From the NCBI GenBank assembly GCA_903881085.1, contig CAIRSA010000388.1:1-32935 (forward strand): 32,935 nt of DNA, in the 5' to 3' direction. Every line of letters starts with the position of its first letter. Within the stretch, counting starts at the first letter, position 1. Both the position numbers and the translations under genes were made by a program. The notes under the pieces are model-generated. The model did not search any database. It worked only from the letters and a program-made list of their open reading frames with translations, and was not told where the DNA came from. Of the stretch, positions 7,127 through 15,646 are shown piece by piece. Source of the stretch: an uncultured Acidobacteriia bacterium. Lineage in GTDB: Bacteria; Acidobacteriota; Terriglobia; Bryobacterales; Bryobacteraceae.

Positions 7127-8362
7127 ATGCTCATTTCTTCCAACCCGCCCGCGGCCAGTTCTCCTGCATTCATGCAGGCTAGTCTGAACCGCGGGCAGCA
7201 ACGGGCCTCCTACCCGAAGCAAAATGACAATGAGTTTGGCGCGGTCATGGATGAAATTACTCCCGAAAACGGCGATTCCTCCGATGCTTCCGGCAACCGC
7301 GATGTGAATAAGTCAAAGGAACCAGTCAAAACAAAAGAAGCCGGAAAACCGGCCAACCCTGCGAAAGCGGACGCGCGTGAAGATAAGGATTCCGCAAACA
7401 GTGTTCTGACAACGCCGGTGCAGCAAGCCCCGGACCACAAGATTACTCCTGAGAAGTTTGCTCTGTCGCTTGCAATTATCAAGAACGCCAGTGAACAGGA
7501 GGCGCCGCCGGAAGCTGGCTCCGCTGAGGGTGAGTCCTCTTCCAGGCGAGTTGCCGCTACCATCGCCGCCTCGGACATTGCGTCAAAGCTCATCAAGCCT
7601 GAAGCCAAGGGCGGCCAGGCGCAATCGGAAAAGCCGACGGACATTTCCTTTGCTGGAAAGTTGAAAGACAAGGCGATTCCGCAGAACGGCCTCGACAACA
7701 GCGCGGACGAAAGATCGCCGCTTAGCCAGGCCGCAACACGCGTCGAGCGCAAAGGGAAAGAAGATGCAGCGCAACAATCGACTGCAACGAGGGAGCAGGA
7801 TCCTGCGCCTCACCTTCGCGAGGACGCGAAGCCGATTGCCGATAGACCGGCTGCTCCTCCCTCCATATCCCAAGCATTAGCGCCCCCAACGCAGTGGAAC
7901 GCATCACCTGCGGTATCCACGGCAAGAGCCGAGTCATCCATTCCTGTTGAAAAAATTCAATCCCTGGAGGCAGCCGTCCCAACTGGGCCGCCTACGGCAG
8001 TCAGGGAGATAAACCTTCGCATTCCGCAACAATCGGATCCAGGATTGATGCTGCGCATCGCCGAGCGCGGAAATGAAATTCATTTTGCAGTTCGCTCATC
8101 GGGCGGCGAGGTTAGCCAGAACCTCCGCGACAATCTGCACGAACTGGTTCGAGGAATGGAGAAGAGCGGCTTTACTACAGAGCTGTGGAAGCCTTCCGTG
8201 GCGCAGAGTGCCGCTTCCCAGAATACTCCCGACCGCGAGCCGGCCAAGGGCAACCAACAGGACTCCAGGGGCAGCGGATACAGGCAGAATCAGAACAACC
8301 AGGAAGGCAGCCGCCGCCAAGGAAAGAATCCGGAGTGGCTCGAAGAGTTCTTACGACAGTAA
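7127..8362 (+). CDS. fliK: Flagellar hook-length control protein FliK-like
   Basis: FliK is the exported ruler that sets hook length and switches the export gate through FlhB. The 411-residue product has a low-complexity Ala/Pro/Gln/Lys-rich body (about 1-280), typical of FliK. A compact C-terminal Flg_hook-like domain (about residues 290-360) is recognisable by INLRIPQQSDPGLMLRIAER, the EIHFAVRSSGGEVSQNLRDN strand-helix and an ELVRGMEKSGF helix. A Gln/Asn/Arg-rich tail follows. It lies immediately before flgD and flgE, the usual place. The ATG at 7127 has no ribosome-binding site, and ATG at 7172 is an alternative. FliK sequences diverge strongly, so position is half the evidence. Confidence 0.8.
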   Translation: MLISSNPPAASSPAFMQASLNRGQQRASYPKQNDNEFGAVMDEITPENGDSSDASGNRDVNKSKEPVKTKEAGKPANPAKADAREDKDSANSVLTTPVQQAPDHKITPEKFALSLAIIKNASEQEAPPEAGSAEGESSSRRVAATIAASDIASKLIKPEAKGGQAQSEKPTDISFAGKLKDKAIPQNGLDNSADERSPLSQAATRVERKGKEDAAQQSTATREQDPAPHLREDAKPIADRPAAPPSISQALAPPTQWNASPAVSTARAESSIPVEKIQSLEAAVPTGPPTAVREINLRIPQQSDPGLMLRIAERGNEIHFAVRSSGGEVSQNLRDNLHELVRGMEKSGFTTELWKPSVAQSAASQNTPDREPAKGNQQDSRGSGYRQNQNNQEGSRRQGKNPEWLEEFLRQ

Positions 8363-8392
8363 TCAGATATTCGCATTCAAGAGGGCACAGAC

Positions 8393-8707
8393 ATGTCATC
8401 CGTTAATTTAGTTCCGGTCTCCAACATAGCGCCGGCTAGCGCTTCGACTACATCACAGGCAGCATCGGCGGCAAGTGGCACAACGGGCATTGCCAGCACA
8501 GGCACCTTCCTGCAGTTGCTGGTGGCGCAAATCAAGAACCAGGATCCGCTGCAGCCCACGGACGGTACGCAGTTTCTCACGCAACTTGCACAGTTCAGCC
8601 AACTGGAGCAGTTGATCGGAATCCGCACGGGCATTGACTCGCTGAACACAGTGACACCGCCCGTTCCCAGTAGTTCATCTACTACAACGCCTCCGGCAAC
8701 CACGTAA
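8393..8707 (+). CDS. flgD: Hook capping protein FlgD, short form
   Basis: FlgD is the scaffold that caps the growing hook and lets FlgE subunits add. The 104-residue protein contains only the conserved N-terminal part: a Ser/Ala/Thr-rich lead, then TFLQLLVAQIKNQDPLQP and TQFLTQLAQFSQLEQL. It ends in a Ser/Thr/Pro tail. The C-terminal Tudor/Ig-like domains of the roughly 220-residue enterobacterial protein are missing. The reading frame ends cleanly with a normal gap and ribosome-binding site before flgE, so this is probably a natural short form and not a recent truncation. AGAGGG lies about 9 bases before the ATG. Confidence 0.92.
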   Translation: MSSVNLVPVSNIAPASASTTSQAASAASGTTGIASTGTFLQLLVAQIKNQDPLQPTDGTQFLTQLAQFSQLEQLIGIRTGIDSLNTVTPPVPSSSSTTTPPATT

Positions 8708-8731
8708 ACGAACACCACAAGGAGATCATCG

Positions 8732-9976
8732 ATGTCATCATTTTGGACTGCACTATCCGGACTCAACGCGCAAGCCACAGCGCTCGACGTGGTGGGAAAC
8801 AATCTTGCCAATCTGAATACGACTGGCTATAAAGCCAGTGAGGTCGCCTTCAAAGACCTGATGGGAGCTGCGACAGGGAACCCCTATACTTCCATCGGAC
8901 AGGGAGTCTACGCCCCATCGTCCGTGCGCCTGTTCAGCCAGGGTGGGATTCAGATTACTTCCGGCGGTTTCGATGCCGCTATTCAGGGTGACGGATTCTT
9001 CATGACGAAGAATAGCACCGGCCAGACGCAGTTGACTCGATCGGGCAATTTGCATCTGGACGCCAGCGGAAATCTGGTCACGCTGTCTGGGGAAAAGGTT
9101 CAGGGCTGGAATGCAGTTGGCGGAGCAATTTCGGCCAGCGGTGCGACTACAGGTATCGTGGTGCCCGCGAGTGGCTCCAGCACGCCCATCCCAACAACAG
9201 CAATTTCCATCAGTGCGAATCTGAATGCTGCTGGCACGGTGGGAGCGGCCGATGGATCCTTTTCAACATCCGTGGAGGCAGTGGATTCGCTCGGCGCAAA
9301 TCATCTCGTCTCTGTCACTTTTACGAAGACTGGTCCGAATGCCTGGAACTACGAAGCAACGTTGCCAGCGGCCGACACGGGATCTACAGCCGGCAAGCCC
9401 ACCAGCCTTGTCACAGGCTCAATGACATTCGACGCCTCGGGTGCGCTGCTTACTCCCGCCGCACCGGGCACCGTGGCAATTCCTATCTCCGGCTTGGCAG
9501 ATGGCGCGGACACTATGTCGGTGAATTGGTCCCTGTTTGGCTCCGACGGTAAGCCTACAGTTACCCAATTCTCGCAACCATCGGCGGCTTCCGCCACCAG
9601 CCAGAATGGGAGCGCTGCTTCGCAATTGGTCAAAGTTACGTTGGGCGACGGTGGCATGGTAGTAGCGCAATATTCGAACGGGCAGAGCGTAAACATTGCG
9701 CAGATCGCAATTGCCACCGTACGCAATCCGGATTCTCTGGTCAGCACCGGTAACAACAACTACACACTTACATCGGCTAGCTCCGCCCTTACAATCGGCG
9801 CTGCGGATACCGGCGGGCGGGGCAAGATTCTCGCTGGTTCGCTTGAAAATTCCACTGTAGATATCGCCAAGGAATTCACCAACCTGATTGTGTATCAGCG
9901 TGGATACCAGGCAAATTCGAAAGTAATTACCACGCTTGATACTTTGACTCAAGACTTGATGTCGCTGAAACGTTAA
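8732..9976 (+). CDS. flgE: Flagellar hook protein FlgE
   Basis: FlgE polymerises into the hook, the universal joint. The 414-residue protein begins with FWTALSGLNAQATALDVVGN and NLANLNTTGYKASEV, has FDAAIQGDGFFMTKNSTGQT and the LTRSGNLHLDASGNLV segment, a variable Ala/Ser/Thr-rich domain, and the C-terminal EFTNLIVYQRGYQANSKVI helix. AAGGAG is placed 8 bases before the ATG at 8732, a strong ribosome-binding site consistent with high expression. It follows flgD by 24 bp. The product lacks a signal peptide and is exported by the flagellar type III system. Confidence 0.96.
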   Translation: MSSFWTALSGLNAQATALDVVGNNLANLNTTGYKASEVAFKDLMGAATGNPYTSIGQGVYAPSSVRLFSQGGIQITSGGFDAAIQGDGFFMTKNSTGQTQLTRSGNLHLDASGNLVTLSGEKVQGWNAVGGAISASGATTGIVVPASGSSTPIPTTAISISANLNAAGTVGAADGSFSTSVEAVDSLGANHLVSVTFTKTGPNAWNYEATLPAADTGSTAGKPTSLVTGSMTFDASGALLTPAAPGTVAIPISGLADGADTMSVNWSLFGSDGKPTVTQFSQPSAASATSQNGSAASQLVKVTLGDGGMVVAQYSNGQSVNIAQIAIATVRNPDSLVSTGNNNYTLTSASSALTIGAADTGGRGKILAGSLENSTVDIAKEFTNLIVYQRGYQANSKVITTLDTLTQDLMSLKR

Positions 9977-9999
9977 TTAGGAAGCACGGAATCTGACCT

Positions 10000-10248
10000 A
10001 TGGTTGACTCTGATGTGCGGCTGCGCTTTGGCACTCTGCCAATCACGGTGGAAGCCGTACTGGACAAAATCGAATTGCCTGTAAGAGAGGTTCTAGCGCT
10101 TGTGCCGGGTAGTGTATTGATGACGAAACGAAACGAAACGGATGGACTGCTGATTTATGCCGGAGAAGTTGCGATCGCGTACGGGCAACCTTCCGGCCCG
10201 GAAGCGAAGCGGTCGGTAAGTGTTACGGAACTCTTCACGGAGGAATGA
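10000..10248 (+). CDS. fliN: Short FliN/SpoA-type flagellar switch protein
   Basis: The 82-residue product consists of one SpoA (surface presentation of antigens) domain, recognisable by ITVEAVLDKIELPVREVLAL, VPGSVLMTKR and the final VAIAYGQP strand. It would form the lower C ring with FliG/FliM and bind the export ATPase complex. FliN proteins are usually 100-140 residues with an N-terminal tail that is missing here. The gene ends in TGA directly abutted to the ATG of fliO (10249). The position just before fliO-fliP-fliQ-fliR is the usual one for fliN. fliM and fliG are not in the window. Confidence 0.85.
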   Translation: MVDSDVRLRFGTLPITVEAVLDKIELPVREVLALVPGSVLMTKRNETDGLLIYAGEVAIAYGQPSGPEAKRSVSVTELFTEE

Positions 10249-10539
10249 ATGGAGCCCATAGAACAGCTACTTGTCGCGGTAAGCGTCCTGTTGGGACTTA
10301 TCCTCCTGGTGGTCTTTTTGAAGAAGCGCGGGTATGCGCAGTTTAACCTGAGCGCTCCTGGCAGGCGCGGAAAGAACATGGAAGTGGTGGAGCGGCTTTC
10401 TTTGACCGCCCAACACTCGCTTCATCTGGTTCGCGTGAATGGTGACCTGCTCCTGGTGAGTGTGTCGCCAACCGTATGCAACCTCCTGAAGTCGGACATG
10501 CCTGCGCCGCGGCAATTCTCACAGGAGTCTACGCAATGA
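10249..10539 (+). CDS. fliO: Flagellar biosynthesis protein FliO
   Basis: FliO is a small inner-membrane factor that helps assemble the FliP ring of the export gate. The 96-residue protein has one N-terminal transmembrane helix (about residues 8-25, LVAVSVLLGLILLVVFL), a basic stop (KKRGY), and a soluble cytosolic part with EVVERLSLTAQHSLHLVRV and GDLLLVSVSP, matching the FliO pattern. It follows fliN with no gap and overlaps fliP by 4 bp (ATGA at 10536-10539). FliO sequences are poorly conserved, but context and topology agree. Confidence 0.88.
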   Translation: MEPIEQLLVAVSVLLGLILLVVFLKKRGYAQFNLSAPGRRGKNMEVVERLSLTAQHSLHLVRVNGDLLLVSVSPTVCNLLKSDMPAPRQFSQESTQ

Positions 10540-11294
10540 GGTTCCGCCAGGGTCTGCTTCTTTTCTTAATTCTTATGGCGTTGAGTGCGCTGGCATTTTC
10601 CGCACAGCCTTCCGCCAGGGTTATCCAGGGATTCGGCATGAATCCAACCGATGCAACCAAGGGCGGCATAAGCCTGCCGATGCAGATCGCGGTCTCATTG
10701 ACAGTGATGACGCTGCTTCCGGCGATCATCATGTCGATTACGCCGTTTCTGCGCATCAGTATTGTTCTGCACTTCTTGCGCCAGGCATTGGGAACCCAGA
10801 CCACTCCATCAAACCAGGTTCTTCTAGGGCTTTCCCTGTTTCTTACCATTCTGATCATGCAACCCGTGGCGATGGAGGTATACACAAAGGGCTGGGTCCC
10901 GGCCTCTACTGGAGAATTGACGTCAACCGAAGCCTGGGATGCGGGCGCCAAACCTCTCAAAAACTTCTTCGTGCGCTTCGCCCGTGAAAAAGATATCAAA
11001 TTGTTTGTCGAGATGACGAAAGCCGCGCCGCCCCGGACGCCGGCCGATCTCGACTTGAACATCTTGATACCAGCGTATATTCTGTCCGAGCTGAAGGTAG
11101 GTTTTCAGATTGGCGCAGTGTTGTTTCTTCCATTTCTTGTAATCGACCTGGTCGTCGCTTCGGTGACACTCTCGGTCGGTATGGTCCAACTGCCTCCCAT
11201 CATGCTATCGGCACCTTTTAAGGTGCTGCTTTTCGTTCTCATCGATGGCTGGTCTCTGGTGGTCGGTTCTCTCGTCAAGAGCTTCTATCAATAG
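10536..11294 (+). CDS. fliP: Flagellar export gate protein FliP
   Basis: FliP forms the core of the FliPQR export channel. The 252-residue product has a cleavable N-terminal signal sequence (hydrophobic run LLLFLILMALSALAF) and then family motifs: MTLLPAIIMSITPFLRISIV, LHFLRQALGTQTTPSNQVL, the AREKDIKLFVEM helix region, and LIPAYILSELKVGFQIG near the C-terminus. Four membrane segments are predicted by eye. I chose the ATG at 10536, overlapping the fliO stop, because AGGAG lies 8-9 bases upstream and the protein then starts right at the signal sequence. An upstream in-frame start at 10476 would lie inside fliO. Confidence 0.96.
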   Translation: MRFRQGLLLFLILMALSALAFSAQPSARVIQGFGMNPTDATKGGISLPMQIAVSLTVMTLLPAIIMSITPFLRISIVLHFLRQALGTQTTPSNQVLLGLSLFLTILIMQPVAMEVYTKGWVPASTGELTSTEAWDAGAKPLKNFFVRFAREKDIKLFVEMTKAAPPRTPADLDLNILIPAYILSELKVGFQIGAVLFLPFLVIDLVVASVTLSVGMVQLPPIMLSAPFKVLLFVLIDGWSLVVGSLVKSFYQ

Positions 11295-11302
11295 GTGAAT
11301 TT

Positions 11303-11572
11303 GTGACTCCTGAATTTGTCGCTACTATCTTTCAACAGGCATTTATGACAGCCTTCTGGCTGGCCGCGCCGCTGTTGCTGATCGGTTTCGCCGTCGCCGT
11401 TGTGATCAATCTGATTCAGATCGCGACGTCGATGCAGGACCAGAGTTTCAGCACCATACCGCGCCTGGGAACATTTTTCGTTAGCTTCCTGGTGCTGCTG
11501 CCCTGGATGTTGAAAAAGATATCGGCCTACGCAATTACCATTCTTGGAGATCTCGGGCGCTATGCGCAATGA
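11303..11572 (+). CDS. fliQ: Flagellar export gate protein FliQ
   Basis: FliQ is a two-helix hairpin membrane protein of the export gate, four copies around the FliP/FliR core. The 89-residue product is of exact family length, with helices at about 15-39 (AFWLAAPLLLIGFAVAVVIN) and 52-75, joined by the conserved LIQIATSMQDQSFSTIPR segment. The start is GTG (11303) with AGGTG about 7 bases upstream, 8 bp after the fliP stop. Its 3' end overlaps fliR by 11 bp. The assignment is secure from the motif and from position. Confidence 0.96.
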   Translation: MTPEFVATIFQQAFMTAFWLAAPLLLIGFAVAVVINLIQIATSMQDQSFSTIPRLGTFFVSFLVLLPWMLKKISAYAITILGDLGRYAQ

Positions 11573-12335
11573 GTTGAATCTGCCGATTGGCTCCTTGTTC
11601 GCGTTTCTCCTGGTGCTGACGCGGGTCTCCGGCATCTTCATCTTCGTGCCCATTCCAGGCGCGAAAGGTCTTGCGGACCCTGCGCGGATCATGCTGTCGC
11701 TGGGAATCACAATCGCGTTGTTTCCAATTTGGCCACAAATGCCTGTCAGCAATCCGGATGTGGCCAGATTGTTCGCTTGGCTGGCGATGGAGGCTGGGCT
11801 TGGCCTGGCTGCGGGATTGCTGGTGAGCTACGCCACTGAATCGCTTCAGTTCGGTGCGCAAATGGTGAGCTTGCAGGCTGGCCTCAGTTTTGCTTCGACG
11901 ATCGACCCAATGACGCAGGCCGATTCCACCGTTCTGATGACGATTGCTCAGTTGCTTTCAGGAAGTCTTTTCTTTGCATTTGGGTTGGACCGCCTGGTTA
12001 TCCACGCGTTTGTGCAGAGCCTGACCGCGTACCCTCCCGCTGCATTTGATTTGACGCCGCAATTTGCAGGAAAGATATTGCCTTTCGGAACCGCCATCTT
12101 CAGTACGGGATTCATGATCGTGCTGCCCGTAGTGGCCTTTCTCTTAATGGTGGATATCGCACTTGCAACGCTGAGCCGCCTCAATGCGCAATTGCAATTA
12201 CTGACGCTTGCGTTCCCCTTTAAGCTCCTGAGCACCGCCGCCCTTCTGGCATGGCTCATGATGCTTTATCCCAGAGTTTTCGAGCACATGAGCGGCCGTA
12301 TAGCCGCATCGCTCGGAGCCATTGCGCACCGCTAA
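11562..12335 (+). CDS. fliR: Flagellar export gate protein FliR
   Basis: FliR is the single-copy subunit that completes the FliPQR channel. The 257-residue protein is hydrophobic throughout with about six membrane segments and carries FIFVPIPGAKGLADPARIML, the GLAAGLLVSYATESLQFGAQ region, and LQAGLSFASTIDPMTQADST, all typical of the family. I prefer ATG 11562 with GGAG about 11 bases upstream, which overlaps fliQ by 11 bp. A TTG at 11544 in the same frame would add six residues. It is followed after 21 bp by flhB. Confidence 0.95.
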   Translation: MRNELNLPIGSLFAFLLVLTRVSGIFIFVPIPGAKGLADPARIMLSLGITIALFPIWPQMPVSNPDVARLFAWLAMEAGLGLAAGLLVSYATESLQFGAQMVSLQAGLSFASTIDPMTQADSTVLMTIAQLLSGSLFFAFGLDRLVIHAFVQSLTAYPPAAFDLTPQFAGKILPFGTAIFSTGFMIVLPVVAFLLMVDIALATLSRLNAQLQLLTLAFPFKLLSTAALLAWLMMLYPRVFEHMSGRIAASLGAIAHR

Positions 12336-12356
12336 ACAATCAGGGATGACACTGCT

Positions 12357-13418
12357 GTGAGCGACCAGAGCCAGAAAACCGAACAACCCACTCCGCAGCG
12401 CAAGGAAAAAGCGCGCAAAGAGGGCAATTTCCCGGTTTCCAAGGAATTTGTGAGTGCGGTCCAGTTCACCGCGTTTGTCGCTTTGATGGGCGCGTATGGA
12501 TCGGCCTGGTTGGCCAGCCTGCAACAAATGATGCGCGGGGAATTGGAGCGCGCCTTTGAAGCAAGCCTCACAACCGGAGAAGTGGTCCAACTGGTGCTGC
12601 AATTGTCGTTCAAGGTGTTCCTGCCAATCGGCCTGATTGGCGCGTCATTGTGTGCTGTTTCCCTTGCTTTTCAACTTGCCACGACCGGCTTTGGATGGAG
12701 CTTGAAGAAGCTTGCGCCTGATTTTCAACGGTTCAATCCGGCCAGCAAATTGAAAGACCTTCCAAAGCAGAATGCGTGGATGTTGTTTCAATCCGCGGCA
12801 ATGTTGATCATTTTCGGCTACATCATTTATCGAATTTCCAGCGAGAATGCCGAGGCTTTCTTCCTGCTGCCGCTTACAGGACTTCTGCCTGGGATGAAAG
12901 TCGTTTTTGTTTCCATGCACAACATGGTGTGGAAAATGACGACAGTTATTCTGCTTTTTGGATGTGTCGACCTCTTTCGCCAGCGGAAGAAATTCTCCGA
13001 CAGCATGATGATGTCGAAACACGACATTAAAGAGGAAATGAAAGAAAACGACGGCAACCCTCAGACGAAGATGCGGTTACGGCGTCTGCAGCGGGATATG
13101 CGCCGGAAGCGCATGATGAAGGATCTCGAAACCGCAACTGCTGTCATCGTGAATCCGACTCACTACGCAGTTGCGATCCGCTACGACCATGAGTCGATGA
13201 GCGCCCCGCGAGTGGTAGCGAAGGGGCGGGACTATCTTGCATTGCGGATTCGTCGGAAGGCACTGGAATTGGGAATACCTTTAGTCGAAAACAAGCCGTT
13301 GGCGCAGGGCCTCTACAAGGCGGTCGAAGTGGGTCAGGACATTCCGCCGCAATTATATCGCGCAGTGGCGGAAATTCTGGCTTATATCTATTCATTGTCG
13401 AAGGAGGCAAGATTCTAA
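12357..13418 (+). CDS. flhB: Flagellar export specificity switch protein FlhB
   Basis: FlhB wraps the FliPQR gate and switches export from rod/hook to filament substrates after cleaving itself. The 353-residue protein has the basic N-terminal motif KTEQPTPQRKEKARKEGNFP, four membrane segments between about 35 and 215, the linker with KHDIKEEMKENDG, and the autocleavage site NPTH at 266-269 (AVIVNPTHYAVAIRYD), followed by the conserved APRVVAKG. All key residues are present. The start is GTG (12357) after GGGATGA. It is the last recognisable flagellar gene; flhA, often next, is missing. Its TAA overlaps a downstream ATG (TAATG at 13416-13420). Confidence 0.97.
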   Translation: MSDQSQKTEQPTPQRKEKARKEGNFPVSKEFVSAVQFTAFVALMGAYGSAWLASLQQMMRGELERAFEASLTTGEVVQLVLQLSFKVFLPIGLIGASLCAVSLAFQLATTGFGWSLKKLAPDFQRFNPASKLKDLPKQNAWMLFQSAAMLIIFGYIIYRISSENAEAFFLLPLTGLLPGMKVVFVSMHNMVWKMTTVILLFGCVDLFRQRKKFSDSMMMSKHDIKEEMKENDGNPQTKMRLRRLQRDMRRKRMMKDLETATAVIVNPTHYAVAIRYDHESMSAPRVVAKGRDYLALRIRRKALELGIPLVENKPLAQGLYKAVEVGQDIPPQLYRAVAEILAYIYSLSKEARF

Positions 13419-13624
13419 TGCCTGAACCGCAAGCTCAGTTCGCCGCCTGCAACGGAGCCCCAATCAAGCGCAGCCAGCGCGGGGACGGCGCAAAACAAAT
13501 TCCCCTACTCGTACTAGAATCACCGCTAGTACTTTCGATAAGTCAGCGTGCTCAACCGGTAGTCGCATGGGAAAAAAGTACCGGTACATATCATCAAAAG
13601 GAAAAGTACAATGTCAAGAAATAA
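13418..13624 (+). CDS. Small ORF coupled to flhB, possible relic
   Basis: This 68-codon frame starts at the TAATG junction with flhB and has a near-perfect AAGGAGG about 10 bases upstream (13401-13407, inside flhB), so the start looks translated. I do not recognise the product. It is basic and ends by overlapping the start of the next gene by 14 bp. The first half (PIKRSQRGDGAKQIPLLVL) faintly recalls the N-terminus of FlhA before its first membrane helix, and flhA is the expected gene at this place. It may be a relic of flhA, a tiny real gene, or chance. Confidence 0.3.
   Translation: MPEPQAQFAACNGAPIKRSQRGDGAKQIPLLVLESPLVLSISQRAQPVVAWEKSTGTYHQKEKYNVKK
13511..13587. promoter_or_regulatory. 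GTAC-rich inverted repeats before the secreted protein gene
   Basis: GTACTAG (13511-13517) and CTAGTAC (13526-13532) form perfect 7-bp arms with an 8-bp spacer, and GTACCGGTAC (13578-13587) is a perfect 10-bp palindrome. A -10-like TAGAAT lies in the first repeat (13514-13519). They stand in the leader of the TIGR03437 gene and could be operator sites; no -35 was found. AAAGGAAAA just before ATG 13611 serves as ribosome-binding site. Confidence 0.35.
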
Positions 13625-15614
13625 CCGCTCAACCTACTTTTTGGCTTTACCCGCACTACTCTTGTGCACAGGCATCGCCAACGCCGCTCTACCCGTATCA
13701 CCGTTAACGACGACCCCTGCCACGGTTGCGTTGTCGTATCAGAAGCCGGCGCCGTCTGTCACGCCGACCCCGGTTCTTGTCAAAGCAACGGCATCTACGT
13801 ACTTCACCGTCGATACTTCTACATTGCCGGTCTGGCTGACCCTTGATGCTCTGAATGGCACTGCCGTTTCTGGCGGCGTAACTGTCAACTTCTCTCCCAA
13901 CGCGATCGCCGATTCACTGGGCGCGGGTACCTATAGCGCTAGCGTTCACCTGATAACTACGGGGAACCAGGACGCGGTTGTTCCTGTAAGCCTGGTTGTT
14001 AAGAGTGCTGCTTCGACCCTGTCGATTAAAGATGGCTCAACCTTAAACCCCACCACTCTTACTATTAACTGGAACCAGGGGTCTGCTTATCCGACTTATC
14101 CCTTAACTTTGTTTTCCAGCGATCAGCCGATTTCTGTAGCCATGTCGACGGACACTCTGGTTCCGTCCACACCAGCCAATTGGGTACTCTTCAATCGCGC
14201 AGGCGCAGTCGCCTATTCATTTGGAACACCTATCGTAATCAGCTTCGTCCAACAGGTCTTCGATACCGCGCAGGTAGGCGATGCTTTGACTGCAAATGTC
14301 AATTTCACGGCGAACGGAACGACAACGGTGATTGCGCTCACGATCAACATCAAGCCTCCAGCAGCAACAATCTCGACCGTCTATCCGAGCCAAACTCCAG
14401 TGCTGGCAACTGGAACTGTCAACTTTGTTCTGTCAGGAACTGGATTTGTAACCAGCGGGCCTTCGAAGACAGCTGTTAGCGCTAAGACCACTGCAGGCTC
14501 AAAGACCTTACTCTCCAGTGGCGTCACTGTTGTCAATTCGCGAACGATTCTCGTCGCATTGGACGCCGCCACTTATCTTGCGGGCGCAACTTCTGTCACA
14601 TTGTATGCTGTTAATCCCCCGTCTGTCTCGGCCAGCACGACAACTGTAACTGTAACGCTCAGTCCGATCATCTACACTGTTACCGATACTGCCTCATTCG
14701 TTGAGAACGGACCTGGCGGGACGCAATCCGTTGCGCCTTACGAATTGATCAGCATCTTCGGCGATAACTTCGGTCCTACAGCTGGTTCGCCCGTAACGGT
14801 ATCCGCGGATAGCTTTGGCCGTTACCCGGCCGTACTTGCCGACGGAAATGGCACCCCGCACAACATCACGGTCACATTCTATAAGTCTTCAGACAATTCA
14901 ACCATTGCAGATGCCTACCTTCTCTTCGCTGCCAATAACCAGATCAACGCCATTGTGCCTTCTGGAGTTGCTGGCGCCGGAAACGTGGACATCAAAGTAA
15001 CCTGGAACAACTTAGTCAGCACATCTTTCACAGCGAAGGTCGTAACCGCCAATCCCGGTGTATTCACAGTCGCTTCTTCTGGTCAGGGCCAAGGCGCTAT
15101 CATGCACTCGGATTATTCGGTCAATTCCAGCACGCATGCGGCCGCAAAAGGCAGCACGGTCCTGATCTACATGTCTGGACTGGGCGCTCCGAACAGCACT
15201 GCACTTAACACCAATAGCACGACCGCTGCAACATTCCCAGCATCGTGCGTGTCGCTCACCAACTACATGGGCACCGTGAACGCAGGGGGCCTGGTCCCCG
15301 GTAGTTCGCCCACAGTCCCGAGTCCGCTGTGGACGAGCATCGACGGAGCAGCACTCCTCAGCACCAATCTTGCCACCAACCGTTTTGCTCCTTGCTTCAC
15401 GGCTACCTTGCCCGTGACAGTAACGATCGGCGGGAAGTCGGCAACCGTCACTTACGCCGGATTCGTTGCTGACTCTGTTGCCGGTCTCTACCAAGTCAAC
15501 GCAGTCGTCCCGACAACGGTTACAACCAGTTCGACCGCACCGGTTGTTGTGACCATTGGAACCGGAGTGAATGCACTTTCCAGCCAGGCCGGTGTGACCA
15601 TGGCTGTACAGTAA
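13611..15614 (+). CDS. Secreted TIGR03437-domain protein with Ig-like repeats
   Basis: This 667-residue extracellular or surface protein has unknown function. A Sec signal peptide (FLALPALLLCTGIANA, cut near residue 25) is followed by two beta-rich modules (about 30-130 and 131-245) that resemble BACON-like repeats (VPVSLVVKS, VIALTINIKPP at their ends). An IPT/TIG-like segment begins at about 250 (ISTVYPSQTPVLATG). The C-terminal half carries the Solibacter-type domain: YELISIFGDNFGPTAG, NQINAIVPSGVAGAGNVDIK, GQGQGAIMHSDYSVN, YMSGLGAPN and GLYQVNAVVP. Such domains are greatly expanded in Solibacter. It follows the flagellar operon, but nothing shows a flagellar role. Two hairpins after the stop end the transcript. 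Confidence 0.85.
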   Translation: MSRNNRSTYFLALPALLLCTGIANAALPVSPLTTTPATVALSYQKPAPSVTPTPVLVKATASTYFTVDTSTLPVWLTLDALNGTAVSGGVTVNFSPNAIADSLGAGTYSASVHLITTGNQDAVVPVSLVVKSAASTLSIKDGSTLNPTTLTINWNQGSAYPTYPLTLFSSDQPISVAMSTDTLVPSTPANWVLFNRAGAVAYSFGTPIVISFVQQVFDTAQVGDALTANVNFTANGTTTVIALTINIKPPAATISTVYPSQTPVLATGTVNFVLSGTGFVTSGPSKTAVSAKTTAGSKTLLSSGVTVVNSRTILVALDAATYLAGATSVTLYAVNPPSVSASTTTVTVTLSPIIYTVTDTASFVENGPGGTQSVAPYELISIFGDNFGPTAGSPVTVSADSFGRYPAVLADGNGTPHNITVTFYKSSDNSTIADAYLLFAANNQINAIVPSGVAGAGNVDIKVTWNNLVSTSFTAKVVTANPGVFTVASSGQGQGAIMHSDYSVNSSTHAAAKGSTVLIYMSGLGAPNSTALNTNSTTAATFPASCVSLTNYMGTVNAGGLVPGSSPTVPSPLWTSIDGAALLSTNLATNRFAPCFTATLPVTVTIGGKSATVTYAGFVADSVAGLYQVNAVVPTTVTTSSTAPVVVTIGTGVNALSSQAGVTMAVQ

Positions 15615-15646
15615 ACTACTCCCCTTCGGGTAACAACTGAGGGAGT

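Noticed and set aside
10476..10535. Longer FliP start at 10476
   Set aside because: It lies inside fliO and delays the signal sequence; ATG 10536 has a ribosome-binding site and an ATGA overlap.
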